DNA of 64,000 nucleotides. Origin: Methylorubrum thiocyanatum. GTDB taxonomy: Bacteria; Pseudomonadota; Alphaproteobacteria; Rhizobiales; Beijerinckiaceae. The stretch lies in contig JACJIB010000002.1 in NCBI GenBank assembly GCA_014138645.1, positions 558,001-622,000 of the forward strand. The letters run 5' to 3'. The notes under the pieces are model-generated. The model was given only the letters and a program-made list of their open reading frames with translations, did not search any database and was not told where the DNA came from. Below, one piece after another: positions 28,308-36,887 of the stretch; positions within the stretch are counted from its first letter, which is position 1; each line of letters begins with the position of its first letter. Made by a program: the position numbers and the translations under genes.

Positions 28308-28368
28308 TCTCAAGCCCGACAGGCCCGGTCGGTGGCGCATGCAGGGTCCCTCGGGGCCCTTTTTTATT
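28298..28368 (+). promoter_or_regulatory. Transcription attenuator of ilvB
   Basis: Hairpin 1 (cgggcttg / caagcccg) spans about 28299-28320 and overlaps the leader stop codon. The terminator hairpin pairs agggtcc with gggccct (7 bp, CTCG loop, from 28342) and is followed by six T residues ending near 28364. An intermediate segment, ggccc at 28322-28326, can pair with gggtc of the terminator 5' arm, giving a mutually exclusive antiterminator. Together with the Val/Leu/Ile leader peptide this predicts control by charged branched-chain tRNA levels. Confidence 0.8.
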
Positions 28369-28431
28369 GCGCGAAATCCAGCGGGCCGGCATGCGGATCG
28401 GAACACGAAGAACGGATTGATGGAGGAGTCG

Positions 28432-30207
28432 ATGAGCGGCGAGGTCATGACCGGGGCCCAGATGGTCATCCGGGCGTTCCAGGATCAGGGTGTGGACACC
28501 CTGTTCGGCTATCCGGGCGGCGCCGTGCTGCCGATCTACGATGCGCTCTTCGACGAGACCACCATTCAGCACGTGCTGGTGCGCCACGAGCAGGGCGCGG
28601 TCCATGCGGCCGAGGGCTATGCCCGTTCGAGCGGAAAGGTCGGCGTCGTCCTCGTGACCTCCGGCCCGGGCGCCACCAACATCGTCACCGGCTTGACCGA
28701 CGCGATGCTGGATTCGATCCCGCTCGTCGCGGTCACCGGCCAGGTTCCGACGCACCTGATCGGCTCCGATGCGTTCCAGGAATGCGACACGGTCGGCATC
28801 ACCCGGCACTGCACGAAGCACAACTACCTCGTCAAATCGATCGAGGATCTGCCGCGCATCCTGCACGAGGCGTTCTACGTCGCGAGCCACGGGCGTCCCG
28901 GTCCGGTCGTCATCGACCTGCCGAAGGACGTGCAGTTCGCTACCGGCGTCTACCAGCGCCCGAGCCACAACGGCCACAAGACCTACAACCCGCCGGTCCA
29001 GGGCGACGCGGAGAAGATCCGCGCCGCGGTCGAGCTGATGGCGGGCGCCCGCCGGCCCGTCTTCTACACCGGCGGCGGCGTCATCAATTCGGGGCCGGAA
29101 GCCTCCCGCCTGCTGCGTGAGCTGGTCGCCGAGACCGGCTTCCCGGTCACGTCCACGCTGATGGGGCTCGGCGCCTTCCCCGCCTCCGACGACAAGTTCC
29201 TCGGGATGCTGGGCATGCACGGCACCTACGAGGCCAACCTCGCGATGCACGATTGCGACGTGATGATCTGCATCGGTGCGCGCTTCGATGACCGGATCAC
29301 CGGCCGCCTCGACGCCTTCTCGCCGTACTCGAAGAAGATCCACGTCGATGTCGACGCCTCGTCGATCAACAAGGTCGTCAAGGTCGATGTCGGCATCCTC
29401 GGCGATTGCGCCGCGGTGCTGGAGGAAATGCTCGCCCAGTGGCGTGCCCTGCCGAAGCAGCCTGACAAGGCGCGGATGGAGGACTGGTTCAACAAGATCA
29501 GCCGCTGGAAATCGCGCGACTGCCTCGCCTACTGGCCCTCGGGCACGATCATCAAGCCGCAATACGCGGTCCAGCGCCTCTACGAGGCCTGCAAGAACCG
29601 CAAGACCTTCGTCACCACGGAGGTCGGGCAGCACCAGATGTGGGCGGCGCAGTACTTCAAGTTCGATGAGCCGAACCGCTGGATGACTTCGGGCGGCCTC
29701 GGCACCATGGGCTATGGCCTGCCGGCGGCGATCGGCACGCAGCTCGCCAACCCGGACGGCCTCGTCATCGACATCGCGGGCGAAGCCTCGATCCTGATGA
29801 ACATGCAGGAGCTCTCGACGGCGGTGCAGTACCGCCTGCCGGTCAAGATCTTCATCCTGAACAACGAGTACATGGGCATGGTGCGCCAGTGGCAGGAGCT
29901 GCTGCACGGCTCGCGCTACTCGCAGAGCTACTCGGAGAGCCTGCCGGACTTCGTGAAGCTCGCTGAGGCCTACGGCGCCAAGGGCATCCGCTGCGAGAAG
30001 CCGGGCGAGCTCGACGGCGCGATCCAGGAGATGCTGGCCTATGACGGGCCGGTGATCTTCGACTGCGTCGTCGACAAGACCGAGAACTGCTTCCCGATGA
30101 TCCCGTCGGGCAAGGCGCACAACGAGATGCTGCTGTCCGACTATCTCGGCGAGACCGGGGTGGAGCTCGGCGATGTCATCTCGGCCGAGGGCAAGATGCT
30201 GGTCTGA
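28432..30207 (+). CDS. ilvB: Acetolactate synthase large subunit
   Basis: The enzyme is a thiamine-diphosphate-dependent catalyst of the first common step of valine, leucine and isoleucine synthesis. The 591-residue product has the catalytic Glu region ([15 protein letters not shown], then [13 protein letters not shown]), [26 protein letters not shown] and the ThDP/Mg region [16 protein letters not shown] with [12 protein letters not shown]. The GDG motif appears as AGEAS, a substitution I cannot judge further from sequence alone. The start at 28432 is decided by GGAGGAG at 28422-28428; earlier in-frame ATGs at 28339 and 28420 lie in the attenuator or overlap the ribosome site. The partner ilvN lies 1.1 kb downstream, beyond an inverted gene. 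Confidence 0.95.
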   Translation: MSGEVMTGAQMVIRAFQDQGVDTLFGYPGGAVLPIYDALFDETTIQHVLVRHEQGAVHAAEGYARSSGKVGVVLVTSGPGATNIVTGLTDAMLDSIPLVAVTGQVPTHLIGSDAFQECDTVGITRHCTKHNYLVKSIEDLPRILHEAFYVASHGRPGPVVIDLPKDVQFATGVYQRPSHNGHKTYNPPVQGDAEKIRAAVELMAGARRPVFYTGGGVINSGPEASRLLRELVAETGFPVTSTLMGLGAFPASDDKFLGMLGMHGTYEANLAMHDCDVMICIGARFDDRITGRLDAFSPYSKKIHVDVDASSINKVVKVDVGILGDCAAVLEEMLAQWRALPKQPDKARMEDWFNKISRWKSRDCLAYWPSGTIIKPQYAVQRLYEACKNRKTFVTTEVGQHQMWAAQYFKFDEPNRWMTSGGLGTMGYGLPAAIGTQLANPDGLVIDIAGEASILMNMQELSTAVQYRLPVKIFILNNEYMGMVRQWQELLHGSRYSQSYSESLPDFVKLAEAYGAKGIRCEKPGELDGAIQEMLAYDGPVIFDCVVDKTENCFPMIPSGKAHNEMLLSDYLGETGVELGDVISAEGKMLV

Positions 30208-30266
30208 CCGGCCGGCATCGCGCGAACGCCCGGACGGCCATGCCCAGCGTCGCCCGTCTCACGGCG

Positions 30267-31178
30267 TCAGGACCTCCGTCCTCGGAGGCGCCTGACCCAT
30301 CGGCGCGCCGCCAAACGGGTCCGTTTCGGCCAACCCGCGGGCGGCGGCAGGGCATCGTGCCGGGCCGGGTCGAGGCGGGGCACCGTCGCGGCCCGTGCGG
30401 CGGCGCTGAGATCGCTGCGCTTGCGCAGGAGCACGAAGAACTCGGACTCGCACGGGCGGGTCGGCTCCAGGGCCGCGCATTCGAACGGGAGCAGGTCGAG
30501 GGCGAGGAGTTCGGTGAGCACGCGGCCGAAGCTGTACGGGGTGAAGACCGTGCAGTGGACGTCGATGTGCCGCCCGCTGGCGACGGCGGTGGCGGTGGCG
30601 TCGAGCGCCGCGGGCGGACCGCCGACGATCGGCCTGTCGGGAACCGGCTGGCCGCGCCAGGTGGCGGGCACGTCGACCTCGCAGGCTCTCGCGAAATGTT
30701 CGTAGACGGCCTCCGGCGGCGGCGTCCGCAGCCGCAGCAGGTGGGCCGCGACGAGCGCTCCGACGCTCGTGGGCGTGCGGAAATGGTCGAAGGTGAAGCG
30801 CTTGTCCGGCACCATCAGGCAGAACACGCCGCCCTCGTTCAGGGCCTCGCCGCATTCCCGCAGCCAGCCGATGGCGTCGGGAACGTGCTCGACGACGTGC
30901 GAGGCGACGATGTAATCGACCGGGCCGCGCGAACCGAGCGCCCGCGGCAGGCCGCCTTCGCCGAGCACGACGTCGACGGGAACGATCCCCTCGATGCCGT
31001 CGGGGCCGAGGGTGGGATGGTCGCGGTACTGGTGCCGCAATCCCTCGGTCGAGAGATGGTCCGCGTAGAGGACGTTGCCGTCGCTCTTGAGGACGATCGG
31101 GCGCGAGAGGGGCCCAAGCTCGACACCGGTTCGGCCGTGCGGCACGACGAAATTCAAGACACGCTGACGCCGATCCAT
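30267..31178 (-). CDS. Putative SAM-dependent methyltransferase
   Basis: The 303-residue protein has a class I methyltransferase core in reduced form: GRTGVELGPLSRPIV at the SAM-binding start, PVDVVLGEGGLPRAL, then VDYIVASHVVEHVPDAIGWL and the post-motif GEALNEGGVFCLMVPDKRFT. The HVVEHV segment resembles the ubiE/COQ5-type acceptor loop. Similar proteins occur in polysaccharide loci, but no substrate can be assigned. It is inserted on the minus strand between ilvB and ilvN, which are usually contiguous, and its stop is 59 nt from the ilvB stop. The strongly basic C-terminus (RLAARRWVRRLRGRRS) is unusual. Confidence 0.75.
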   Translation of the reverse strand: MDRRQRVLNFVVPHGRTGVELGPLSRPIVLKSDGNVLYADHLSTEGLRHQYRDHPTLGPDGIEGIVPVDVVLGEGGLPRALGSRGPVDYIVASHVVEHVPDAIGWLRECGEALNEGGVFCLMVPDKRFTFDHFRTPTSVGALVAAHLLRLRTPPPEAVYEHFARACEVDVPATWRGQPVPDRPIVGGPPAALDATATAVASGRHIDVHCTVFTPYSFGRVLTELLALDLLPFECAALEPTRPCESEFFVLLRKRSDLSAAARAATVPRLDPARHDALPPPAGWPKRTRLAARRWVRRLRGRRS

Positions 31179-31284
31179 GGCGCGGCCGGTATCACGCCAC
31201 CGGCAGGCGGGTCCAGCACGCCGGGGCCGACTTCAGGTGGCGAAAGCGGGATCAAGCAGGGACACAGTTGAGGGACGCCAGACG

Positions 31285-31827
31285 ATGAACGCCATGAACA
31301 CCCACTACCCCGAGCCGACGCGCATCGAGACCGTCAACCGCCATACCCTGGCGGTGATCGTCGACAACGAGCCCGGTGCGCTCGCCCGGATCGCCGGCCT
31401 GTTCTCCGGCCGCGGCTACAACATCGAGAGCCTGACCGTCTCCGAGACGGAGGAGGCGCGCCACCTCTCGCGCATCACCATCGTCACCACCGGCACCAAC
31501 GCGGTGATCGACCAGATCAAGGCGCAACTCGACCGCCTCGTGCCGGTCCACCGCGTCGTCGATCTGACCCTTCAGGGGCAGGCGCTCGAGCGCGAACTGT
31601 GCCTCGTGAAGGTGGCCGGCACCGGCGAGCACCGGAGCGAGGCCCTGCGCCTCGCAGCCGCCTTCGGCGCCCGCACCCTCGACGCCACGCTGAACTCCTT
31701 CGTGTTCGAGCTGACCGGTTCGACCGAGGAGATCGACCGCTTCATCCGTCTGCTGACGGTGATCGGCCTCGTCGAGATCTCCCGCACCGGCATCGCCGCC
31801 ATGGGGCGTGGCGCGGAGCCGCTGTAG
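31285..31827 (+). CDS. ilvN: Acetolactate synthase small (regulatory) subunit
   Basis: The 180-residue subunit activates IlvB and confers valine feedback inhibition. The N-terminal ACT domain is clear (HTLAVIVDNEPGALARIAGL, FSGRGYNIESLTVSETE), followed by the second conserved domain (RELCLVKVAGTGEHRSEALR, LTGSTEEIDRFIRLL, GLVEISRTGIAAMGRG). The start at 31285 (MNAMNTHYPEP) has GAGGG about thirteen bases upstream. Because a methyltransferase on the other strand separates it from ilvB, it probably needs its own promoter; no attenuator is seen before it. It is followed by the mazEF pair. Confidence 0.95.
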   Translation: MNAMNTHYPEPTRIETVNRHTLAVIVDNEPGALARIAGLFSGRGYNIESLTVSETEEARHLSRITIVTTGTNAVIDQIKAQLDRLVPVHRVVDLTLQGQALERELCLVKVAGTGEHRSEALRLAAAFGARTLDATLNSFVFELTGSTEEIDRFIRLLTVIGLVEISRTGIAAMGRGAEPL

Positions 31828-31888
31828 CTGGGTTTTTCAATCGGGCGGCGCTATCCTTCGATAGCTGCCGTTCGGTTGAGGGAATGCC

Positions 31889-32128
31889 ATGGAAGCGAAG
31901 CTGGTGCGCTGGGGCGACGGCCTCGCCGTGACGTTGCCCGCCGAGCAGGTACGAAGACTGGGAATGCGCGAGGGGCAGGTCGTCGAGATCGTCCCAAAAA
32001 CTCCCCGCATGACGCTCGCTGAAATGATTGCGGAAATGCGTCGTCTCGGCCCCGCTTACGAGCCGGAAGCGGTGGATTGGGGGCCGGATGTCGGCTCCGA
32101 GATCATCGATGACGACGACCCACGCTGA
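31889..32128 (+). CDS. MazE-like antitoxin (AbrB fold)
   Basis: The 79-residue protein begins MEAKLVRWGDGLAVTLPAEQ, the swapped-hairpin AbrB/MazE DNA-binding fold (KxxxWGxGLAVxLP), followed by GMREGQVVEIVP. An acidic C-terminal tail (DVGSEIIDDDDPR) fits the toxin-neutralising segment. GAGGGA lies before the ATG. Its end overlaps the toxin gene by 20 nt, so the pair is translationally coupled. It is expected to repress its own promoter in the 60 nt after ilvN and to block the MazF-like RNase. Confidence 0.88.
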   Translation: MEAKLVRWGDGLAVTLPAEQVRRLGMREGQVVEIVPKTPRMTLAEMIAEMRRLGPAYEPEAVDWGPDVGSEIIDDDDPR

Positions 32129-32468
32129 GCGCGCGATCGAACCGGGTGATCTCGTCTTGGTCGATCTCGGTCCGGTGCGGGAAACCGAGCAGGACGGAAG
32201 GCGGCCGGCGCTGGTAGTCTCGTTTGCCGAGATGCACACGCTCACAAGGCGGGCTGTTGTCTGTCCTGTCACGGGCAACACGGATCCTTGGCCAACCAAA
32301 GTCTTCCTTCCCGAAGGGCTCGCCGTCAAAGGAGCCGTTCTGACGGATCAGGTTCGGTCGATTGATCGACGCAACCGCATCCTTCGTCACCTGGGTTCGG
32401 TGACGGATCACGTACTTGCCGACGTTCGGCATCAACTCGCCCTTATCCTTGGCCTGTGGATCGAGTGA
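32109..32468 (+). CDS. MazF-like endoribonuclease toxin
   Basis: The 119-residue protein shows the MazF/PemK fold: PGDLVLVDLGPVRETEQDGR, RRPALVVSFAEMH, AVVCPVTGNTDPWPTKVFLP and GAVLTDQVRSIDRRNRILRH. The conserved Arg of the RRPALVV region and the Thr/Asp of LTDQVRSID are retained, consistent with activity as a sequence-specific mRNA interferase. It overlaps the antitoxin gene. The next gene, a GST, starts 11 nt after its stop and may be read from the same transcript, an unusual arrangement for a toxin-antitoxin pair. Confidence 0.88.
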   Translation: MTTTHAERAIEPGDLVLVDLGPVRETEQDGRRPALVVSFAEMHTLTRRAVVCPVTGNTDPWPTKVFLPEGLAVKGAVLTDQVRSIDRRNRILRHLGSVTDHVLADVRHQLALILGLWIE

Positions 32469-32479
32469 GTCCCGCCATC

Positions 32480-33124
32480 ATGACCACCCGCACCCTCTAC
32501 TACGCCCCCGGCGCCTGCTCGCTGGCCTCACACATCGTGCTGGAGGAGATCGGCGCGCCCTATGAGACGGTCCGCCTCGACCTCGCCAAGGGTGACCAGC
32601 GAGCCCCGGAATATCTCGCGGTCAACGAGCGCGGGCGCGTGCCGGCCCTCTACGAGGACGGCTGGGTGCTCACCGAGAACGCGGCGATCCTGCGCCATCT
32701 CGCCCGCTCGCATCCGCAGGCCGCGTTGCTGCCCGAGGATCCGCGCGGGCAGGCGGTCGCCGACGAGTGGATGGCGTGGCTCTCCACCGGGCACCACATC
32801 GCCTATGCCCATGTCCGCCGGCCCGAGCGCTACAGCGCCGACGAGGCGGCCTTTCCCGACATCCGCGCCAAGGGCGCCGACACCTTCGGCGATCTCTGCA
32901 CCATGACCGAGGTACGGCTCTCGGACGGCGGCTGGGCGCTCGGCGAGCGCTACAGCGTCGTCGATCCCTATCTCCTCGTGTTCTGGATCTGGGCGCGCGG
33001 ACCGTTCATCGGTTTCGACATGCCCAACCAGTTTCCTGCCTGGACGGCGCATGCCCGCCGGATGGCCGCGCGACCGGCGGTGCAGTCGGTCTTCGCCCGT
33101 GAGGGTCTGGCCCTTCCGGCCTGA
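32480..33124 (+). CDS. Glutathione S-transferase family protein
   Basis: The 214-residue protein has an N-terminal thioredoxin-like domain (TLYYAPGACSLASHIVLEEI with the beta-class Cys of GACS, then the glutathione-binding GRVPALYEDGWVLTENAAIL). The C-terminal domain is helical and includes GGWALGERYSVVDPYLLVFW, the N-capping box region of GSTs. It resembles beta-class bacterial enzymes that conjugate electrophiles or protect against oxidants. A GTG at 32456 is an alternative start and would overlap mazF. The substrate is unknown. Confidence 0.9.
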   Translation: MTTRTLYYAPGACSLASHIVLEEIGAPYETVRLDLAKGDQRAPEYLAVNERGRVPALYEDGWVLTENAAILRHLARSHPQAALLPEDPRGQAVADEWMAWLSTGHHIAYAHVRRPERYSADEAAFPDIRAKGADTFGDLCTMTEVRLSDGGWALGERYSVVDPYLLVFWIWARGPFIGFDMPNQFPAWTAHARRMAARPAVQSVFAREGLALPA

Positions 33125-33337
33125 CGCGTCCGAAAGCCTTCGATCATGGAGCGAAATGCTGCGCCCGGCACAGCCGGACGTGGCTTGGAAATCGCTTGGC
33201 CGTGAGACCGTCGCACCTCGCCGTGCGGAATCCGACGAAGGTGAAGCTTTCGCGGGCAGGATGGAACGCGCCGGGCGCGAACCGGTTCTGCCGCTCAAGT
33301 TCGGGCAACGAGGACGAGACGAGGACGACCGGCGACG

Positions 33338-35107
33338 ATGTGCGGAATCTGCGGAGAGATCAATTTCGGCGGCGCGGCCGACCCGAATGCGGTGCGGGCG
33401 ATGATGGAAGTCCTGCGACCCCGCGGGCCCGATGCCGGCGGCATCCACGGCCAGGGCAGGGTCGTGTTCGGGCATTGCCGCCTGAAGATCATCGATCTGT
33501 CGGAGGCCGGTCAGCAGCCGATGGTCGATGCGGAACTCGGTCTCTCGATCGTCTTCAACGGCTGCATCTACAACTACAAGGATTTGCGCCAGGACCTGGA
33601 AGCCAAGGGCTACCGCTTCTTTTCCACGAGCGACACCGAGGTCGTGCTCAAGGCGTTCCACGCCTGGGGCCGGGACTGCGTGAAGCGCTTCCTCGGCATG
33701 TTCGCCTTCGCGGCCCACGAACGCGACTCGGGCCGCGTGACGCTCGCCCGCGACCGGCTCGGCATCAAGCCGCTCTACTACGCCGAGACGGGAAGGCGCT
33801 TCCGCTTCGCCTCGTCGCTGCCGGCCCTGCTCGCCGCCGGCGACATCGACACGACGATCGATAAGGTCGCGCTCCACCACTACATGAGCTGGCATGCGGG
33901 GGTGCCGGCGCCGCTGACGATCCTCAAGGGCGTGCGGAAGGTCCACCCGGCCACCACTCTGACCTTCGAGCCAGACGGCACGCGCCGGGAGGAAACCTAC
34001 TGGTCCCTCGTGGTCGGCCCGCGCGAGGAGGACCGCCACATGACCGAGGCGGATTGGCGCGCGGCGGTGCTGGATTCCCTCGGCACGGCGGTATCCCGCC
34101 GCCAGATCGCCGACGTGCCGACCGGCGTCCTGCTCTCGGGCGGCCTCGATTCGTCGGTCATTGTCGCGCTTCTGGCCAAGAATGGGCAGAGCGGCCTGAA
34201 GACCTTCTCGGTCGGCTTCGATGCGGTGAACGGCGTCGAGGGTGACGAGTTCAAGTATTCCGACATCATCGCAGAGCGGTTCGAGACCGATCACGCCAAG
34301 CTCGTCGTGGACGGCTCGCGCACCCTGGAGGCCCTGCCGGCGGCGATCCACGCCATGGCCGAGCCGCAGATGAGCCACGACGCGGTGGCCTTCCTCCTGC
34401 TCTCGCAGGAGGTCGCCAAGCACGTGAAGGTGATCCAGAGCGGCCAGGGCGCCGACGAGGTGTTCGGCGGCTACCACTGGTATCCGAAGCTCATGGGCTC
34501 GACCGATCCGACCGCGGATTACGCCCGAGCCTATTTCGACCGCGACCATGCGGAGATGCGCGAGGCGCTGACCCCGGATTACGTCGATGAGGATTACAGC
34601 CGCGACTACATCGCCCGCTTCTTCGCCGAATCGCGGAGCCAGAGCGCTATCGACAAGACCCTCGACCTCGACCAGCGGATCATGCTGGTGGACGATCCCG
34701 TAAAGCGGGTCGACAACATGACCATGGCCTGCGGGCTGGAGGCGCGGGTTCCCTTTCTCGATCACGAACTGGTCGAACTCGCCGGCCGCATCCCCGCCGA
34801 GCTGAAGGTGCGGGACGGAGGCAAGTACATCCTCAAGGAGGCCGCCCGCGCCGTCGTGCCGGCCGAGGTGATCGACCGGCCGAAGGGCTATTTCCCGGTG
34901 CCGGCGCTGAAGCACATCCGTGGGCCGTTCATGGAATTCGTGCGCGACGTCCTCGACCGTCCGGCGGCGCGCGAGCGCGGCATCTTCAACCGCTCTTACG
35001 TCGATCACCTGCTCGCCGATCCCGACGGGACGCTGACACCGAAGGGCAATTCCAAGCTCTGGCAGGTCGCCCTGCTCGAAGCGTGGCTGCAGTCGCACAG
35101 CATCTGA
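33338..35107 (+). CDS. Asparagine synthase-like amidotransferase, probable NAGGN type
   Basis: The 589-residue enzyme begins MCGICGEINFGG, so Cys2 becomes the N-terminal nucleophile of a class II glutaminase. It continues with RPRGPDAGGIHGQG, FNGCIYNYKDLR and DRLGIKPLYYAETGR, then an ATP-pyrophosphatase synthase domain with VLLSGGLDSSVIVALL and SGQGADEVFGGYHWYPKLMG. The overall sequence resembles the branch that amidates N-acetylglutaminylglutamine to form the osmolyte NAGGN (asnO-like) rather than free aspartate. The usual partner genes (an N-acetylglutaminylglutamine synthetase and a peptidase) are not adjacent, so the substrate stays tentative; ordinary asparagine synthesis is the alternative. 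Confidence 0.85.
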   Translation: MCGICGEINFGGAADPNAVRAMMEVLRPRGPDAGGIHGQGRVVFGHCRLKIIDLSEAGQQPMVDAELGLSIVFNGCIYNYKDLRQDLEAKGYRFFSTSDTEVVLKAFHAWGRDCVKRFLGMFAFAAHERDSGRVTLARDRLGIKPLYYAETGRRFRFASSLPALLAAGDIDTTIDKVALHHYMSWHAGVPAPLTILKGVRKVHPATTLTFEPDGTRREETYWSLVVGPREEDRHMTEADWRAAVLDSLGTAVSRRQIADVPTGVLLSGGLDSSVIVALLAKNGQSGLKTFSVGFDAVNGVEGDEFKYSDIIAERFETDHAKLVVDGSRTLEALPAAIHAMAEPQMSHDAVAFLLLSQEVAKHVKVIQSGQGADEVFGGYHWYPKLMGSTDPTADYARAYFDRDHAEMREALTPDYVDEDYSRDYIARFFAESRSQSAIDKTLDLDQRIMLVDDPVKRVDNMTMACGLEARVPFLDHELVELAGRIPAELKVRDGGKYILKEAARAVVPAEVIDRPKGYFPVPALKHIRGPFMEFVRDVLDRPAARERGIFNRSYVDHLLADPDGTLTPKGNSKLWQVALLEAWLQSHSI

Positions 35108-35250
35108 TCGGCCTCTCCTGCGTTGCCCGCATGACCCTCCGCGCCGATACGGCGTCGGCGCATGCGGCTGTGCTCAAGGTGACGCGGATTCTCCACGATC
35201 ATCCCCGATGCGCGGTGGCTTGGAATGCAAGGCTGGGGAGACCCGATAAG

Positions 35251-36090
35251 ATGTGTCGCTGGATCGCTTACCGAGGCCGCACGATCCCGCTTGAGCATTA
35301 CGTGACCGAGCCGGCGCATTCACTGGTCTCGCAGAGCATCAAGGCGCTCGAATCGACGGCGAGCACCAATGGCGACGGGTTCGGCCTCGGCTGGTACGGC
35401 GACCATCCCGAGCCCGGCCGCTTTCGCGAGGTGCAGCCGGCCTGGTCCGACGAGAACCTGCGCTACATCTGCCGCCACCTGCACTCGCACTTGTTCTTCG
35501 CCCATGTGCGGGCGGCGACCGGGACGCCGATCACCCGGCCGAACTGCCATCCCTTTGCCTGCGGGCCCTGGCTGTTCATGCATAATGGTTATGTCGGCGA
35601 CTGGGCGCGGCTGCGCCGGCCGATCGAGGCGCTCATCCCTGACGAACTCTACCCCTCGCGCAACGGGACGACGGATTCGGAGGCGCTGTTCCTCGCGATC
35701 CTGGGCCAGGGCCTGATGGCGAGCGAGACCCCGCGCGACCCCATCACCGCGACGGCCCTTGCGCTCGCCAAGGTGACGGAACTCGTCGGCGGCATCGAGG
35801 GCGGGCACCCGTTCCGCTTCACCGCGGCGCTCGCCGACGGGCGCGACCTCTACGCCTTCCGCTACGCGGCCAACGACGCGGCCAACAGCATGTACTACCG
35901 GCAGTCGGCGGACGGGGTCGTCGTGGTCTCGGAGCCGCTCGACAAGGAGCACGCCACATGGACGGCGGTTCCGGACAACAGCGTCGTCATCGCCCGCAAG
36001 GACGCGCTGGTGGAGGTCGTTTCGCTGAAGGAATTCGGGCTCGCCCGCAACTCACGCCTGCCGCAGTTGCAACTGCAGCTGAGTGCGTGA
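35251..36090 (+). CDS. Class II glutamine amidotransferase (YafJ/EgtC-like)
   Basis: The start at 35251 is fixed because it yields MCRWIAYRG, placing the nucleophile at Cys2, with GGGGAG ten bases upstream. The 279 residues form a stand-alone glutaminase domain: STNGDGFGLGWYG, FFAHVRAATGTPITRPNCHP, WLFMHNGYVGDWARLR and TTDSEALFLAIL. Related proteins are hydrolases or amidases such as EgtC in ergothioneine synthesis; no ergothioneine genes adjoin. It follows the amidotransferase at 33338 by 143 nt and may be cotranscribed with it. The reaction is unassigned. Confidence 0.88.
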   Translation: MCRWIAYRGRTIPLEHYVTEPAHSLVSQSIKALESTASTNGDGFGLGWYGDHPEPGRFREVQPAWSDENLRYICRHLHSHLFFAHVRAATGTPITRPNCHPFACGPWLFMHNGYVGDWARLRRPIEALIPDELYPSRNGTTDSEALFLAILGQGLMASETPRDPITATALALAKVTELVGGIEGGHPFRFTAALADGRDLYAFRYAANDAANSMYYRQSADGVVVVSEPLDKEHATWTAVPDNSVVIARKDALVEVVSLKEFGLARNSRLPQLQLQLSA

Positions 36091-36140
36091 GGGAAAAGTA
36101 GTGCCGGGCGCGACGCTCGGCACCGCGAAGACGCAGGCTT

Positions 36141-36887
36141 CTAAGCCATCCAGGTCGAGCCGCCGACGGCCGAGAGCGTCATGCCGTCGGAGCCGACATC
36201 GGCGGCGCTGTAGCCGAGGATCTGCGCGAGCTGTTCCCGGGCGCGCCAGACCCGGCTCTTCACCGTGCCGATGCGGCAGTTCATGACGGTGGCCGCTTCC
36301 TCGTAGCTGAGGTTCTCGATCGCCACGAGGATCAAGGCCTGCCGCATCGGCAGAGGCAGCTTGGCCAGTGCCGTCTGCGCATCCATCAGATCGACATGGC
36401 CCGATTGCTCGGGAGCGGCGGCAAGGCGCTCGGCGTAATCGCCGTCGCTGTCGGCCACCTCGCGCACCTCCTTGCGGTGGCGCGAGTAGAAGGCATTGCG
36501 CATGATCGTGAACAGCCAAGCGCCCAGATTGGTGCCGACCGTGAAGCGGGAACGGCTGCGCCAGGCCCGCAGGAACGTGTCCTGCACGAGGTCGTCAGCG
36601 GCCGAAGGGTTCTTGGTCAGCGACATCGCGAAGTTGTAGAGGCGCGGCGTCATCTCAATGATGGCCGCACGGAACGTCTCCTCGTCCTTTCCCTCCTGGG
36701 CGACGAGAACGGTCTCCAGCCGTGCAAGCAGAGCGTCGAAGCGGCCGGCTTCGGCGTTCGGGCTGCCCGGCATCTGCGCGTAGGCTTCGGCGAGAAGGGC
36801 TCCGAGGCGTTGCTGAACGTCGGGAGGGAGCGTCGGCGCCTCGTCCTCGAGAGGCAAGGCAATGTCGTCGAGGGCAGTCTTTGGCAT
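36141..36887 (-). CDS. ECF sigma factor, EcfG-like
   Basis: The 248-residue protein contains sigma region 2 (LYNFAMSLTKNPSAADDLVQ, DTFLRAWRSRSRFTVGTNLG, AWLFTIMRNAFYSRHRKEV) and region 4 (KLPLPMRQALILVAIENLSY, EEAATVMNCRIGTVKSRVWR). The wording of both matches the EcfG general-stress family of alphaproteobacteria. An N-terminal extension of about 80 residues, acidic and proline-rich, precedes region 2 and is unusual for this family. No NepR or PhyR gene adjoins, so it may be an accessory EcfG paralogue. The start at 36887 has AGGA six bases upstream. Candidate targets carry GGAAC -35 boxes, for example before the DUF892 gene at 23952. Confidence 0.88.
   Translation of the reverse strand: MPKTALDDIALPLEDEAPTLPPDVQQRLGALLAEAYAQMPGSPNAEAGRFDALLARLETVLVAQEGKDEETFRAAIIEMTPRLYNFAMSLTKNPSAADDLVQDTFLRAWRSRSRFTVGTNLGAWLFTIMRNAFYSRHRKEVREVADSDGDYAERLAAAPEQSGHVDLMDAQTALAKLPLPMRQALILVAIENLSYEEAATVMNCRIGTVKSRVWRAREQLAQILGYSAADVGSDGMTLSAVGGSTWMA

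Noticed and set aside
32528..35098. An 856-codon open frame antisense to the GST and amidotransferase genes
   Set aside because: It is longer than either gene but spans two genes with clear domains and the gap between them; no motif or start signal supports it.
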